From: Piezodorus guildinii
Taxonomy: Eukaryota > Arthropoda > Insecta > Hemiptera > Pentatomidae
DNA: 64,000 nucleotides
Reading direction: 5' to 3'
NCBI GenBank assembly: GCA_023052935.1
Contig: CM041292.1
Span: 200,531,799-200,595,798, forward strand
The stretch's first letter is position 1. Each line of letters opens with the position of its first letter. The translations under genes were made by a program, and so were the position numbers. Of the stretch, positions 48,973-61,894 are shown one piece after another. The notes beneath the pieces were generated by a model. That model had not been told where the DNA came from. It ran no database searches and saw only the letters and a program-made list of their open reading frames with translations.

Positions 48973-49770
48973 GATTAATTTTCCAAAATGATATCAGAAA
49001 AGAGTGGACTTCTACAAAATGACAACAATTAATATAAATTTCAAATATCATAAATATCTGAAAATAAAATATTAAAAATTTTCTATTGTAGTATATGTAC
49101 CATAATACAAATATAGAATTTGATGAAATGCTTCACATACTGAATGGTTAGGTTAGACTGTAAAAATCAAATCTAACAGATAAAAAAATCCCTCCTCAAG
49201 TTCCGGCAGACTAAAGAAAGCTGAAAACAAAAAAATTATAAACATTTATAATTAATAATATTTTGTTTACTTATAATATAAACAGAAGATTCCAAATACA
49301 AAGCCTGGAGTATATATAATACCAGTAAACAACTAACCAGGCGACATAAAGCTGATTAAGGCATTGTGAAGACAGAAAAAAAAAGTAAAATCAAATACAT
49401 ACTGGTGAATTAAAGTGTACCTCACATCAGAAGATATAAATACAAATCAATTAGACAGAACATCAGCTTACTCTATGGTCTTAAAAATTTTCTATTGATC
49501 ATTATCTTAATGATCTGTCTTTATTTTTATAGCTGATGTATATTTGTAGTCCTGTTTTGTTTTAGCATGCCTAAATCAGAGAAATGCCCACTGATTCATT
49601 ATTTGTTAATACTCCAGAGACTATAGGAGTCTTCCATTTATATTTAAATAATTGTTTAATGTCTCTTACTAAGTTCTGGCTGAACTGTAAAGGTATATAT
49701 AGCTTTATACTTTGTATTTATAAGTTTGTAATCACAAATAGATAATTTTTTACAACTTATAATTAATATA

Positions 49771-50090
49771 AGGGAGCAGCGTGGTATAGTGGATAGAGCG
49801 CTAGTCTACTGTGCTCTGGGTCCGGGGTTCGAATCCCGGTTGTGACGGAATATTATTTATTCTGGTATTTCAGCCGGGGAGCGATCCTGAGGTGTGGAGA
49901 CCCTCCTGGGGCAGACCAAGCCTCTATAAAGTGGGTACCCAAAAGTGGGGAAAACCCTGGCAGCAGAGCGTGATCTCGGCCGATTCACCTCATTGCAGGG
50001 CCATTGGCCTTGAAACAGTACACATCTCTATATGTACTGAGCCTAAGACTCTTCATGGGTTGTAGTGGCACAGATTTTTTTTTTTTTTTT
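49771..50090 (+). repeat. SINE-B, tRNA-derived SINE ending in poly(T)
   Basis: About 320 bp. The tRNA-like head has A-box TGGTATAGTGGATAGAGCG and B-box GGTTCGAATCCC. A unique body (CCTCTATAAAGTGGGTACCC, GGCCGATTCACCTCATTGC) is followed by a run of about 16 T. Flanked by TATAATTAATATA / TATAATTAAAATA (49758-49770, 50091-50103), one mismatch. Not a functional tRNA gene: no 3' acceptor half after the B-box. Confidence 0.8.
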
Positions 50091-50888
50091 TATAATTAAA
50101 ATAACTAACAAAGAATGCAAAAATATTTTTCTCAAGTAAAAATATGAATAAACAATTTAAACTTCAAAATTGTTTTTAAAACATTTAAACAATGAAAAAA
50201 TATTTAGGTTATAGTACCTAAGTAGAGAAAGATAATACTCCCTTACTATCTTAATGGAATAATGCTGTTACGTATTGTGCATGATATCACTAAAGATCTT
50301 GGAGCCTGAAAATACAAAAATCGCCAAAAGTAACCATGAATGGAAGCAGCCAAACTCCAGACCTTTGACCAAGCACTCCAATTAAGAAAAGTTTGAGTTT
50401 TGAAATTCAAATTAACTACCACTTTTAAGAATCTTAATATTTTGCTTGAATAAATACAGTCTCATTGAATTATTTAGGGGACAAATGATAGCCAAGATAT
50501 ATTATTAACAATCATGTTCACAAGCCAACACAGACCATTGATAAGAGCATCTATAGACAACAGACATGGTGCATGCATTTATAGATCAATGTTTAATTAA
50601 ATAAAACCGGATTATAACAACGAATGAACAGAGATAAGATAGTAGGTAAAGATTTAAGTAATAATTATTGTAAGAAGTTTAATTCATCAGGTAAATTCCA
50701 CAGAAGTCAATACAAATATCTGGCATTAATGGATATAGTTTATCATTTATCTTTTGACTTGATCATTTTATTAAGGTATTAAATTTGTTTTGTTGCATAA
50801 TAAACTTTTATTGAGACCGTAACTGTTCATTTGTTTTCTTAATTTGATCATTTTTATTCTAATAGAACTTCTAGCTTTATAATCATTG

Positions 50889-51027
50889 TTTGTTTGTTTA
50901 TTTAATGTCACTTTATGCAACTGAGGGTAATCGGATGATGGTACAATGGGACTCCTAAATTTTGCCTGTCGTAAGTTTAATTAGGATAGGGATCTTTAAG
51001 TATCTGACATCCTACAGGCTCAGGAGG
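50889..51027 (-). repeat. SINE-A fragment
   Basis: 3' part of SINE-A in minus orientation: TTTATTTAATGTCACTTTAT, then GGGACTCCTAAATTTTGCC and the TTAGGATAGGGATCTTTAA block. Confidence 0.7.
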
Positions 51028-52077
51028 TTATAATCATTATTTTTAAAGTTATTCAGCTTAATAATTCTGAAAAGAGCATAACAACCATTTAGCTGTACTA
51101 AGGAATTCAGTGGACCTAGACCAAGATCCACAAAAATCATGAATGCTAAATATAGACAGAATCAAACAATCTTTAAACTTTCCTCAAAGGAGTACAATAA
51201 TGATCATTCATCAATTCGAACAATTTATATTGGAATATCTGTAATAATTACAAAATAAAGGACATTGTGTTATATGTTTATCTTGAACTACCAATTGGTC
51301 AAAACAGGCAAAATAGATGAACAGGTTTTCAATGAGGTTCTTTCAGAGCCTTCCTTTGTCTAAGCACCCCATCCTTCAAATTTAGCAATGGAATGGAGAG
51401 ATTGAAATGCTTAAAAGGATGATTTGAAATATCCCACTGAAAATCACACCTAAGTTGCAGGAACTAAACTAACCTAATTAATATAATTTAAAATTATAAA
51501 TACACTAGGATTGAAAAGAGGGACAATTTTTTCAATAAATGATCATTCAACTTATGATCATTCAACCCTGTAGTTCCACTTTGAACCAACATGAAGAAAT
51601 CCTTTCATGCATCAAAATTACTTATGGTATTCCCCAAATTTCCAAGAACACACCGAGCGTGTATTTATCAAATTCATAGTATGTTCACACAGTCTTGACC
51701 ACACTAGAGTATGAGACTGAAAAAAGGTAGTATTTGAAATGAGATAAACAATTTTTGCTTCATAATTTTTAATACACTCAAAGCATTGAAGATACAGTCT
51801 GAATATAAGATCTATGAAGTTACATTCTTTTCTGAACCTCAAAATAAAAATACACTCATCCATGGTACGGTAAAAGCATGGAAGCTCGCACATCGGATGC
51901 TTCAATGATGTATCTGATTAGACATTGTCAATAGCCATAATTAATTCACTTAAAACTACATATCAACCAATAAATATTACAATGCTAAAAAGAGTATCAA
52001 AAAGTTTAAAAAGCAATTAGGATTCCCACCAGTATGTTTTGATTAAATAAAAGAAATTAACTTTACATCTGTTATGG

Positions 52078-52355
52078 GAGGATCACCTGTAGCATGGTGG
52101 CTAGCATAACAGCCTTCTATCGCAGAGATCATGGGTTCAAACCCACAGGGGGTCCTAGGATTTTTTAAAGAGAGTAAAAAATCGTTAGTTATGCTGCCCT
52201 TTGGAGAGGACATAAAAATGTGGCCTCGAGCCTGTGAGGTGTCAGGTATTCATTAAAGACCCATATCCCAATTAAACCTAGATAGGCAAAATTTAGGAAT
52301 CCCACTGTAGCATCGTCCGATCAGCCACAGTAACATTAAATAATAAACATACAAA
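52078..52355 (+). repeat. SINE-A, complete copy
   Basis: Head CACCTGTAGCATGGTGGCTA, B-box GGGTTCAAACCC, body and ACATTAAATAATAAAC tail. Confidence 0.8.
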
Positions 52356-55300
52356 CATCTGTTATGAAGTCTGATGTTAGTCAAGTATTCACATTATTAA
52401 GATAGAACTCATAAGCTAAAAGATATCAGTCGTGGGATATAATCAATTTCAAAACTGACCAACAACTAATAATAAACATTTCTGAAGTAAAACCAAATAA
52501 TTTTAAATTTGTAATTTACTCAAATACTTAAAAGATAACCTGGGTAACATTACTGAAACATGAGTTGTTTGATAAAATATAAAAAATAAACTAATTAACT
52601 ATTAAATGATTGATATACAACTATCATCACTTACACATGACTTCAAAAATCATTTGTCTTCTATTCCACGACCATAGAATTCAAATCACAGTTACAAACT
52701 ATAGCAAACAAATTTGCGCATACAAAATTTGACTGTTATAAAAATGAACATGGAGCAGTTATCTTAAATGTAGCATTAGTGAATGTTCAATTCAAGATTA
52801 CCACCACGTTAAACATATAGCAAAAACTTCCATCCCAAACATGACAACAATAAGATGTCGGCGGGAATCAGTGGAACAGTCTGCCCAACTGATAAATTTA
52901 CCAATGATTCTGAGAATTGAAAATGCCAACAAACATAAACAATAAATAACTGTTGACTTTCATTGAATCTTCCACATTTAAAGTTCTCACAGATGGAGCA
53001 ACGAAGTAAGAATTGATTGCTTGTAACTTAAAATGTTTTTTTTTGTTGTTATAATCAATGGCTTTTAAATGGAAGAAATTTTTAGAAATGTATAGAGAAT
53101 CAATTTTATTATAATAAACAATCAATTATTGTTCTATAATACATAATTAGTATAATTTTTACTTACTTTTATATATCTCGCCTATCTCAATATTTCCATT
53201 GCTATTTACATGTTGCCACACTATTCTCATAAGAATGGAAGTCCCAATAGTCATTTTCCGAAACCACTCCTACAAATACTTTAACTGACCTAAAATCAAA
53301 TTTTCCTAAATAGAAAACTTTTGGTACATGGCTCAAATGAACTTCATCAAGCTTTTCGATAGTTGTGTGAAGTGTGAAATATTTCATTATCAGTATAGAA
53401 CATTTTAGATGCGGGTACATGAGCTCTTCTTTGAGTAACAAGATAACAGAATTTAAAGATATGAAAATAATCTCGAGGGAAGAGGATAGACACGTTTGGT
53501 CATATGGTTCATACACATGTGCGTTGTCGTGAGACCCTGACTCTTTTTTTGGTCATGGTGTTAATTTCAACGCTTGTGTTGATGGCAAGATTTAAGAAGA
53601 CTACACACTCAATTCTTAGTAGTAACTGAAGACCTTCCTTTGTTCTTAATAGAGGTTCAAAAACAAATGTAGAGTAAAAAAATGAGCAGTAAATAATGGA
53701 AATCAATAATCATTGTCAAATAGTGTTATATTTATACTTAGTATGTTTGTATTTATAGTCTGAGTAAGACCATACAATTTAATGTTTCAGATTATTTCTT
53801 TTCGTTAAGATCGTTATTATTTGCTAAAATACTTTTAATAAACCTCAGCTATGGACTAGATGACTGTGCCTACTCTAGACATAGCTATGAAAATCCCTAG
53901 GAATTTAATCAGAAAGCAGATCGTTTTCACCAAAGGTAGGAAAATTCTCTTACCCTAGTATCCATCGACAAAGGAGACCAGGACGAGAACTGATTTGCAG
54001 TGCCGAGGATTATGTTTCAGGATTTCATTGAAATTTTTGTTCAAATAACCTCAAAATGATTACATGAATCACACATTAATCTTTTTGAAATTAATTTTTC
54101 ATATATTAGTGCAAGATATATATTTTCTGTTTCACTTAATAATCATATATTTTAATGCATTAACACAAGGTATAATAACTGCCCGTCTAGAGTCTTCCTT
54201 ATGTTGTTGGGTTTGCAAATAATAATTTGTACAGTGTTAAGCTAAAAAGTCGTGATCATAACCTACTTATGTTCATTAATGTTAAATCTGAATTTGAAGG
54301 GATATTTTATAGGAACAATACATTTGACGTATTTCTAGTTTTAATCCATGCATATGCAGTTTTCCTAGACGTCTACCATAACCCTCTTGGAAAAATATAG
54401 TTAAGTAAAACAAAGATATGAAAGAACACAAATCCATGGAAAATATAGAAGAGAAGTTTATAATTAAACATGAGTTCTAGTGAATGGTGAAGAAGAAATG
54501 GTTAATATTTTTTGTTACTTATTTCAATACGACACTACCAAAATAATCCGATTATAACTCTGGATAACTATAATTTTATACTATTAATTACTTGTTTTAA
54601 TTTAATTTATTGGGTTGAAATTCTGTTTCTGAAAGTTACAGTACAAACACGCGTCAGCACTTCTCGTTCTTACATTCCAAAGTGTTCTTCCAAAGTGGCT
54701 TTCTTGCTAAGCCAATGAACACTTCGCAAAATGGACGACCCAAATATCAAGTCGCTAATTAGTTCCCTCTGGAAATAGACGCCTAAGAGAGAATGTTGTG
54801 TTGTGTTACATGCACTCTGTCTCTTTCTTCTGGACAGTCCATCGCCGGTCATATTGCCCTCTTTTGGGATTAGAGCGATGCGGTCTCTATAATTCCATTA
54901 AGCGCTTTTCCCAAAATTCAATACCAGTATTTTTTCCCCCAGGATCCTATTTAACAACTAAGAGTATTTCCGTCTAAAATAACCTATTCTTCTGCACTGA
55001 TAAAATCGCAGATCTGCAATCATTGGATTACAAGGTCTAGTGTTGAAATTTTGTAGAGTGTGGGAAAAGCTCATGGTATTCTTCTTCCTCTGATCCGCCA
55101 TTCTTTCTTCAATTTAGGGGCCTCTGTTGATAAAATCTATGACTAAGTTATAGCTTTTCCTTGTAATTACAGCTATGATCATACAAAATACTAATATAAT
55201 GGTCACTGTAGTAGATTAATCTCAAAATTGTTTTCTACAGATATCAAAATGACTTCTCGTCCTTTTATTCCAAAATCCAACTTTTTTATAATCAACATTT

Positions 55301-55498
55301 ATTTTATTCAAACACATGATTTAATTACCACATGGTTTAATGAAATGCCTTATGTTATACAGTTAAGAAGATTTATTGAATTACACTATGGCATACGAGC
55401 TGCATAACATAACACTATACTTAATAAACAGCATAAATAAGGTAGAACGTTTATTGCGTAAATTGGGCTGAAATTTGATGAAATAGTACTTTAATTTA

Positions 55499-55928
55499 TG
55501 CCACTTTGAGGATCCTAAATTTTGCCAATTGATGTTAATGTTTCGGGTTTGATGCGTAAAACCCGTGTCTATCCATGGTTAATTAGGATAGGGATCTTTG
55601 ACAGGTACTTGACTTTCTTCAGGATCGGGACCACCATTTTACATCCTTTCAGAAGGACAGCATAATCAAGGATTTTTTATTGAGAAGTTAATTTTAAGAA
55701 ACTTAATTTATTAAGTGTTGTTATTTATTTATTTAAATTATTTATTAACTATTAAGTGTTGCTAATGTTTTGATGAATGCATTCCCAATTTACTTCTCCT
55801 ATATACCTACACACAGTCAACGATTCTTACATCGAAGGATTTTTATTTCCTTCAAAATGTTCTAGGGCTATCTGCTGGGTTTGAATTCGTGACCTTGCAC
55901 ATAGGAGACTGTAATGCGAGCCTAATCG
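55499..55928 (-). repeat. SINE-A split by a foldback element
   Basis: Two halves (55499-55677 and 55835-55928) of one minus-orientation SINE-A copy, separated by the foldback at 55678-55834. The left half has the TCCTAAATTTTGCC and AATTAGGATAGGGATC blocks; the right half has the head with GGGTTTGAATTCGTGACC. Confidence 0.72.
55678..55834. mobile_element. Foldback element nested in a SINE
   Basis: 157 bp insert splitting a SINE copy. The target duplication AAGGATTTTT occurs at 55668-55677 and 55835-55844, inside the SINE body. On the minus strand the tail reads GTTGACTGTGTGTAGG, then GGAGAAGT; the complementary GAGAAGTT is at the other end. Arms are degenerate. Confidence 0.72.
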
Positions 55929-56233
55929 TATAAATTAATAAATCAATTTATACAACTATTAATTTTGTTTTAAATACATAACATCTCATATTTTAAGTCA
56001 AGTAGGTAGTAATAGTATTAATAGTTGTAATACTATTACAACCTCCTTGTTTCAAGTTAGAACACTCATGAGCGAATGTAGAGAAAGGGAAAGGTAATAA
56101 GCAGGAAATGTAACCTTCCTTAAGCAAAACATGGGAAATTCAATGTACATAAAAGTTTTAATATGTATGTTTTATTTTTCCGTATATATTGAGAATAAAG
56201 AGAACCTAATTGTTTAATTTAAAATATAACATT

Positions 56234-58038
56234 ATGAACAGTTGGAAAGTGTTAGAGTTATATAGTGGTATAGGTGGCATGCATTTTGCCCTAAAGGTAC
56301 ATAAATAATTGTATAAGTGTGATCAATGGGTAGTTTTATAGATATAATGAAGAACCTAATTTTTATGTCAGAAAGCAGGATTCCAGCTGAAGTAATTGCA
56401 GCCGCCGACATAAACACTGTTGCTAACTCAGTATATAAATACAATTTTCCTAGTAGCCGACTTATTGGAAAAAATATTCAGTCTTTAACTGCAGATTTTA
56501 TTGATAAACTTGAAATTGATGTTATCCTTATGAGCCCTCCATGTCAACCTTTTACCAGGTAATTCGCTTAGATCCAACATTTTTGTAATATGAATTTTAC
56601 ACTAAGGAAGAATTACTGGAGGATCAAATAAATTTGAAATATTTCTTACTTATTTTTTAAAATCATATCCTAAATGGGAAGAAATAAAGTTATTTAAATA
56701 TAGTCTTAAGCATCTTTCATAATTTTATATCAATATGGCTCTTGTTCGAGTCCTATTATAGATCTGGTTAATATTAACAGGTTAGCAAGAATTACTTTTT
56801 TCTATAAAAATTTCAGACATCTGCTTGATACTTACTGTTTCACACATAAATATATAAATAAAGATTGGGAAACATTGTGCATAAAATAAAGATGAGCTAA
56901 TCTCAGCCTCTATAAAGTGGGTAGCCTTAAGTTTGTGAGAAAAACCTGGTCCCTCAGTGTAATCATGGCTTATAAAACAGTGTGCGTCCTTACTATTTCT
57001 GTAAGACTGTATATACAGGCCAATCATTTATGTAGTGCTTTAGATTTTTTTTTTAATTTTTGAAAATTGCAATAATTATTAACTGTAAGAGGTAACTGAG
57101 ATATACACCTTATGTTCAGTATAAAATGCTTCTATTTCAAGTTGTCTGAATAATGCTATACATTAACTAAAATTTTATTTTAGAGTGGGGAAAAAAAGAG
57201 ATATTAATGATAAAAGGAGTGATTCATTACTGAGTTTGATTAATATATTTCCACAACTCAAAACATTGAAATTGATTTTATTAGAAAACGTGACTGGTTT
57301 TGAGGTTTCTGAAGCAAGAAATCTTTTAACTGAAGTTCTTAAAAATTCATTCTCATTTCTGGAATTCATTTTGAATCCATCACAGTTTGGTATCCCAAAT
57401 AGCAGAGAAAGATACTATCTCTGGCTAAACGTAACCCATCTTCATTTTTTAAGAATCCTGATCAGGCATTGGTACTTTGATTTTTTTTTTTTTTTTAATA
57501 CATAGTTACTTACTTTAATTTTATTACTAAATTTCTTGTTTATTTGTTTTTATAGATAACTGATACAAAATTATTAATCGATAATGAAACCAAAAAGCAG
57601 ACAATAAAAGATATTTTAGAGTTCAATGATGACTCTGATGAATATAACAAATATTTGGTACCCATAGATGTACTGAGAAAAAGGATTAAAGTAATGGATA
57701 TTGTTACAAAGACATCAAATCGTTCTTGTTGCTTTACAAAAGCATACAGTCGATTTACTGAAGGTACAGGATCAGTTTACTGCCCCCATGATGAATCAGT
57801 AATCGAAAAAATTTCAAACATAAAAAATTTATGCGAATCAGAAGTGAATTTAAAATTGTTAGAAGATCTTCGTTTAAGATTTTTCACACCCAAAGAAGTC
57901 TCTAGGCTTATGTGCTTTCCTGAAAATTTTGCATTTCCTCAGGACATCACTTTAAGACAAAAATATAAACTACTTGGAAACAGCATTAACGTATTTGTTG
58001 TTTCAAAGTTAATTAACTTCATGACAACAAATCCATAA
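56234..58038 (+). CDS. Dnmt2: Dnmt2 / TRDMT1 tRNA (cytosine-C5) methyltransferase, with two frame breaks
   Basis: Exons 56234-56296, 56372-56558, 57184-57471 and 57556-58038; about 340 aa, the normal Dnmt2 size. Visible C5-methyltransferase motifs: SAM-binding LELYSGIGGMHFAL (residues about 7-20), catalytic SPPCQPFTR, ENVTGFEVSEARNLL, the Dnmt2-type CFTKAYSRFTEGTGS, RFFTPKEVSRLMCFP and C-terminal KYKLLGNSINVFVVSKL. The family methylates C38 of tRNA-Asp and related tRNAs using S-adenosylmethionine. Two positions break the frame by one missing base each: the A run at 56293-56295 just before the first donor, and 57418-57422 in exon 3. With those bases the exon phases all close. The catalytic residues are intact and the frame is otherwise open, so an assembly error is more likely than decay. 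Intron 2 holds a SINE fragment. Confidence 0.9.
56905..57058 (+). repeat. SINE-B 5'-truncated copy in Dnmt2 intron 2
   Basis: Starts at GCCTCTATAAAGTGGGTAGC and follows the SINE-B body (AAAACCTGG, AAACAGTG, GTAAGACTGTATATA) with many differences, also ending in a T run. Confidence 0.65.
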
Positions 58039-60280
58039 TTTATTGAATAAAGATTTATATTTTTACTTTATTTTTAAACCAAGTATCTTTTATTTTCACC
58101 CTTATTCCTCACCATGCAAGCCTCCCACAAGATAGTTTTGAAGTGTCTCTTGCATACCCTTTTATTTCTAGCATAAAGTAATACTCTTCCAAAATTATCC
58201 CCTCATATCATCACGCATTTATTTAATATAACATCAAACTTCAAATAAATGCAACTAAATCAATTCAATTTACACTTTTTTGCTTGATACTTCAGTTGAT
58301 GCAAGGTTAATACTTTCATTTCTTATATAATCAAAAAAATGTTATTAGTTTATTTAAAATTTCTTGACATCAAAAACAATTTATAAATCAATACTAGCTA
58401 TAAAAATATATGTTTACTTTTACTTACCTAAATAGATAATGGATTATTTGCTTAGATTAGAAACTTCAAACATGGTGAAGTATTTCGGTTCAGAGTTTTT
58501 ATTTCTGAGAATTCTGTTACAAAATATATGAACAGCTTCACTCAAGAACAAACATTGTATGACTATGAATGTATCTATTGAAGACAGTTATGCCAGGAAT
58601 GTTAGAGCTGTTTTTTTTGTTTTTGTTTTTTTGTTAAAACCAAAAGTAAGTCATAAAACCAGAAATATATCATAATACTAGCGATTTTACACTTTTACGT
58701 TATTGAAAATAACTTCAATGAATTTGATCGAAAGTAAAATCCATAATTTGCATGATAGTTTGATAATTAACAAAAAAAGTTAAGTAGATTTACTCAATGG
58801 ACAATAATAAACCTAAACATCAACCATGAATTGTGACTAAAAATCGGCAGTCAACAAAATTTGATTTAAATTACAGTCCAAGTTAACTATAATTTATTAT
58901 TTAATTATACGCTAAAATTTTAATTATTAATTTATACCATAAAAACCACACTGAAAAAAAAATCCACATTTTTAACTACAATATAATTTCTATCTTAAAT
59001 ATATATAATAATTGTTTAATAGTATTTTATGGGTTTGTTTGTTCATTTTATATGTTGTCATTTGTGCAACTGTGGCTAATCTGAGGATGCTACAGTGGGA
59101 GTCCTAAAGTTTGCCTATTAGAGGAAAGGGATCTTTAATGAGTACCTGACATTGCACTGGCTCAGGACTACCTTTTTACGTCCCCTCTGAAGGATGGCCA
59201 ACTAAGCATTGAAGGCTGTTATGCTAGCCACCCTGCTACTGGTGATCCAATCCCTTTTATGGATTTAATGATGGAAATATTTATTTTAGAGAATATTAAC
59301 ACAATAGCTATCTTAAAAAAAGGATTTTATTTCAATAAATAAATATTTACAAGCATCAAAAATATAATATTTCTTAATAATACTTAAATAAAACAAGTTT
59401 TTTTTCTAAATTTACATTATAAGCAGGCTTTTTAAATAAATGTAGAAAAAAATTATAAACATAAATATAATAACTGAGTATAATATAAGTAAAATAGAAA
59501 AATAAAAACAATTAGGCTTGGGAATTGAGCCATGATTTTCCCGTTCGAATAGAACACATTTCAAATACATTCATCTACTTTTAAACTTTTTATTCTACTT
59601 TAAACTTCATCTCAAGCAGCTCCTATTTCACTGTATGACAAATGTTCAACAAAATAAGGTTCCATAAAACATGTTGAAATATTATAAACCATTGAAAGAC
59701 ATAATTTAATAAGTTTAATTGTATATAACAGTATTATCCAGGAATGCACTGTTCTGAACATTCAATAACTAATCTCATTTTGTAACTCTATGGACATAGT
59801 GATTAAATTAATTTCAGAGTAAGTAGCAAGAGGCAATAATTAACTGAGATAACATTACACTTCTACAAATGTCTGGTTCTTTCTTATATTCCGGCAATGT
59901 CTTTTTTAAATGTTATCTAAAAAATTAAAAAAAAAAAAGGTAAATACGATTAATTTATGAACTATAAAAACAAAACAGTAGTAATAATAAATAAATTTCT
60001 AAAAAAAAGTGTTACATTTGTCTAATATGTGTAAGAAAGTTATAATAACTGTATGAATAAAAATTGAAGACAAATGTCAGAAGAAGAAAGATTTTTCTCA
60101 AAATTCATGAACATATTCAAGAAAATGTTATTGTTCTAACTTATGAACTTAAACACAGCTATTATACCAACATAAACATTTAGAACTTTAAAAGACAAGT
60201 TCAGATCTTTGCACATGCAATCTTATTAATATTTTCATTAATTAAAACATTTAAATACCTCTTTCTCACATTCGTTACAA
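58039..60280. other. Intergenic between Dnmt2 and maf-S
   Basis: AT-rich, one SINE-A copy, and the presumed 3'UTRs of the two convergent genes. No other gene seen. Confidence 0.5.
59028..59252 (-). repeat. SINE-A copy with internal deletion
   Basis: Minus orientation. Body blocks GCTACAGTGGGAGTCCTAAA and AAAGGGATCTTTAATGAGTA and the head end GCTGTTATGCTAGCCACC are present; part of the body between them, including the B-box region, is shortened. Confidence 0.7.
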
Positions 60281-61894
60281 TCAATTTGGTGACTCTAACT
60301 CATGTGGGATAGGAATCTTCTTGAGGGTGGCAAATTTTTTTAGAGCTTCATATTTTCCATAAAGTGCTTCTAACTCTTCTCTCATCATATTGTTGTTTTC
60401 CTGCATCATTTCCATGTCTCGGTATTCTTGAGATTTCTCTGTTTCAAGTTCATCTTTTTGTTCAATTCGCTTTATTCGGCAACTAAAATTTGAAAGAATT
60501 ATTAATCTATTATTGAAAAAACAACAACATAGATTTAATTAAATGTACCAAATTTTAAAAAATGAGGAAATTAATTTTAATGAGATAAATTAAATACCTG
60601 GCAGCATATCCTCTATTTTTTAATGTCCTCCTCCTTTGTTTCATTTTAATAATATCCTCTCGGGAAAGACCTCTCAACTTCAATTGCCGGTTTAAATCTC
60701 GCACCGAAATAGTCACCAGCTCATCATCACTGATGTCAAGTACAGGGCCAGGGGAAAGTGGCAGCTGAAAGAGAGCCTTACCAAAATAGTGATATACTAA
60801 AGTACAAATAAAAAAAACTGACATAATAAATTCATGTTTCTTATAAACTTTGATATTATTAATAATGATGAGCATATTAATAAGGATAAATGTTAAAAAA
60901 TATCTTAAATGCTTAGTTATCAATACATATTAAATAATAAATAAGGGTAAAAAAAAAAAAAGACTTTTCTTAATTCTTCCAAAATTTATTATAAACTTTT
61001 TGATCAACCTTTAAGGGTTCTTCTCTCAGAAACGTAGATCAATAATTTTATAAAAAACTTTGGAAGTATTAAAAAAAAAATTTCAACCCCATGTAATTAA
61101 TATAATTCTTCTACTTAAAAAACAATATCAACATTAAATCAATATTTAAAATATATTTTATTTATTCAAACATAAAGGGGTAGTTATTATTATTATGGTC
61201 GATGCCAAGGATAGGCCTATTACTAATGGAACTATGAAGATGTATTGATGGATCATAATAACTAGTTAATTGACAGCCAAAAAATGCTATCTTTACATGC
61301 TTGTGGGATATGTAAAGATCAGAAGTGTCCATTGACTTATTAACTGTGATATTAGGTTGTACTAATAGTAATTGGGTTGATAGTTTAGTCATTACACTTT
61401 CGATTGTTAAAGATGTATGACAATCATGACTCAGGGGTACTCCTTACCTCCACTACTAATAGTATAAATGAGCAGGAGAAAGAGAAATGTTTACTCAGAT
61501 CATAAAATTAAGAGAAGAGTTTTAAGTATTTTATCTTAATAGAATAAAGGTAACCAAAGGTTTCAGTGAAGGGACTATAACTTTTTTTTTAAACCATTTA
61601 TAAACAATTGTAATGAATTTTGTCTAATAAAAAACATTGTCTTAGCTGAAATAATAATACTTTCTCAGATACATAATACTTTCGCTACAAGCCTTCTTCA
61701 AGTCAGATTTGGAATAAAAATCGCATTTCATTAATACAGAAAAGCGTTAGTAAAGTATGTAGTAATTGCTTAACATCGAACTTGGGCAGATGATTTTTCT
61801 CTAAATATAACCTTTACCGAAACCTACTTTAAAAACAACTTACAGCATTGCCACGTCCATGCCTCTCGCTCCTTCTATTATTTTCTGAAGGCAT
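60281..61894 (-). CDS. maf-S: Small Maf bZIP transcription factor
   Basis: Exons on the minus strand: 61894-61844, 60764-60598 and 60482-60281, giving 139 codons plus stop. The protein has the extended homology region of Maf proteins ([19 protein letters not shown], then [17 protein letters not shown]) followed by the basic region ([20 protein letters not shown]) and a leucine-zipper-like coiled coil. It ends soon after the zipper with no transactivation domain, as in MafK/MafG and Drosophila Maf-S. Small Mafs dimerise with CNC-type bZIP factors and bind antioxidant/Maf recognition elements in the nucleus. The basic region is split by an intron inside the Ser codon of AASCR. The start is the first ATG of a short 17-codon exon; phases match at both junctions. 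No frame breaks. Confidence 0.94.

Larger units (their letters stand above)
50104..55498. other. Intergenic between Rprd2 and Dnmt2
   Basis: Apart from SINE-A pieces (50889-51027, 52078-52355) nothing is recognised. The stretch 54600-54950 is less AT-rich than its surroundings and could hold an untranslated first exon or promoter of the minus-strand Rprd2 gene, but no signal proves it. Confidence 0.4.

Noticed and set aside
49771..49850. Possible functional tRNA gene
   Set aside because: A- and B-boxes are present, but no complete cloverleaf is apparent, the sequence continues as a repeat body, has target-site duplications, and a truncated copy of the body occurs at 56905. It is a SINE head.
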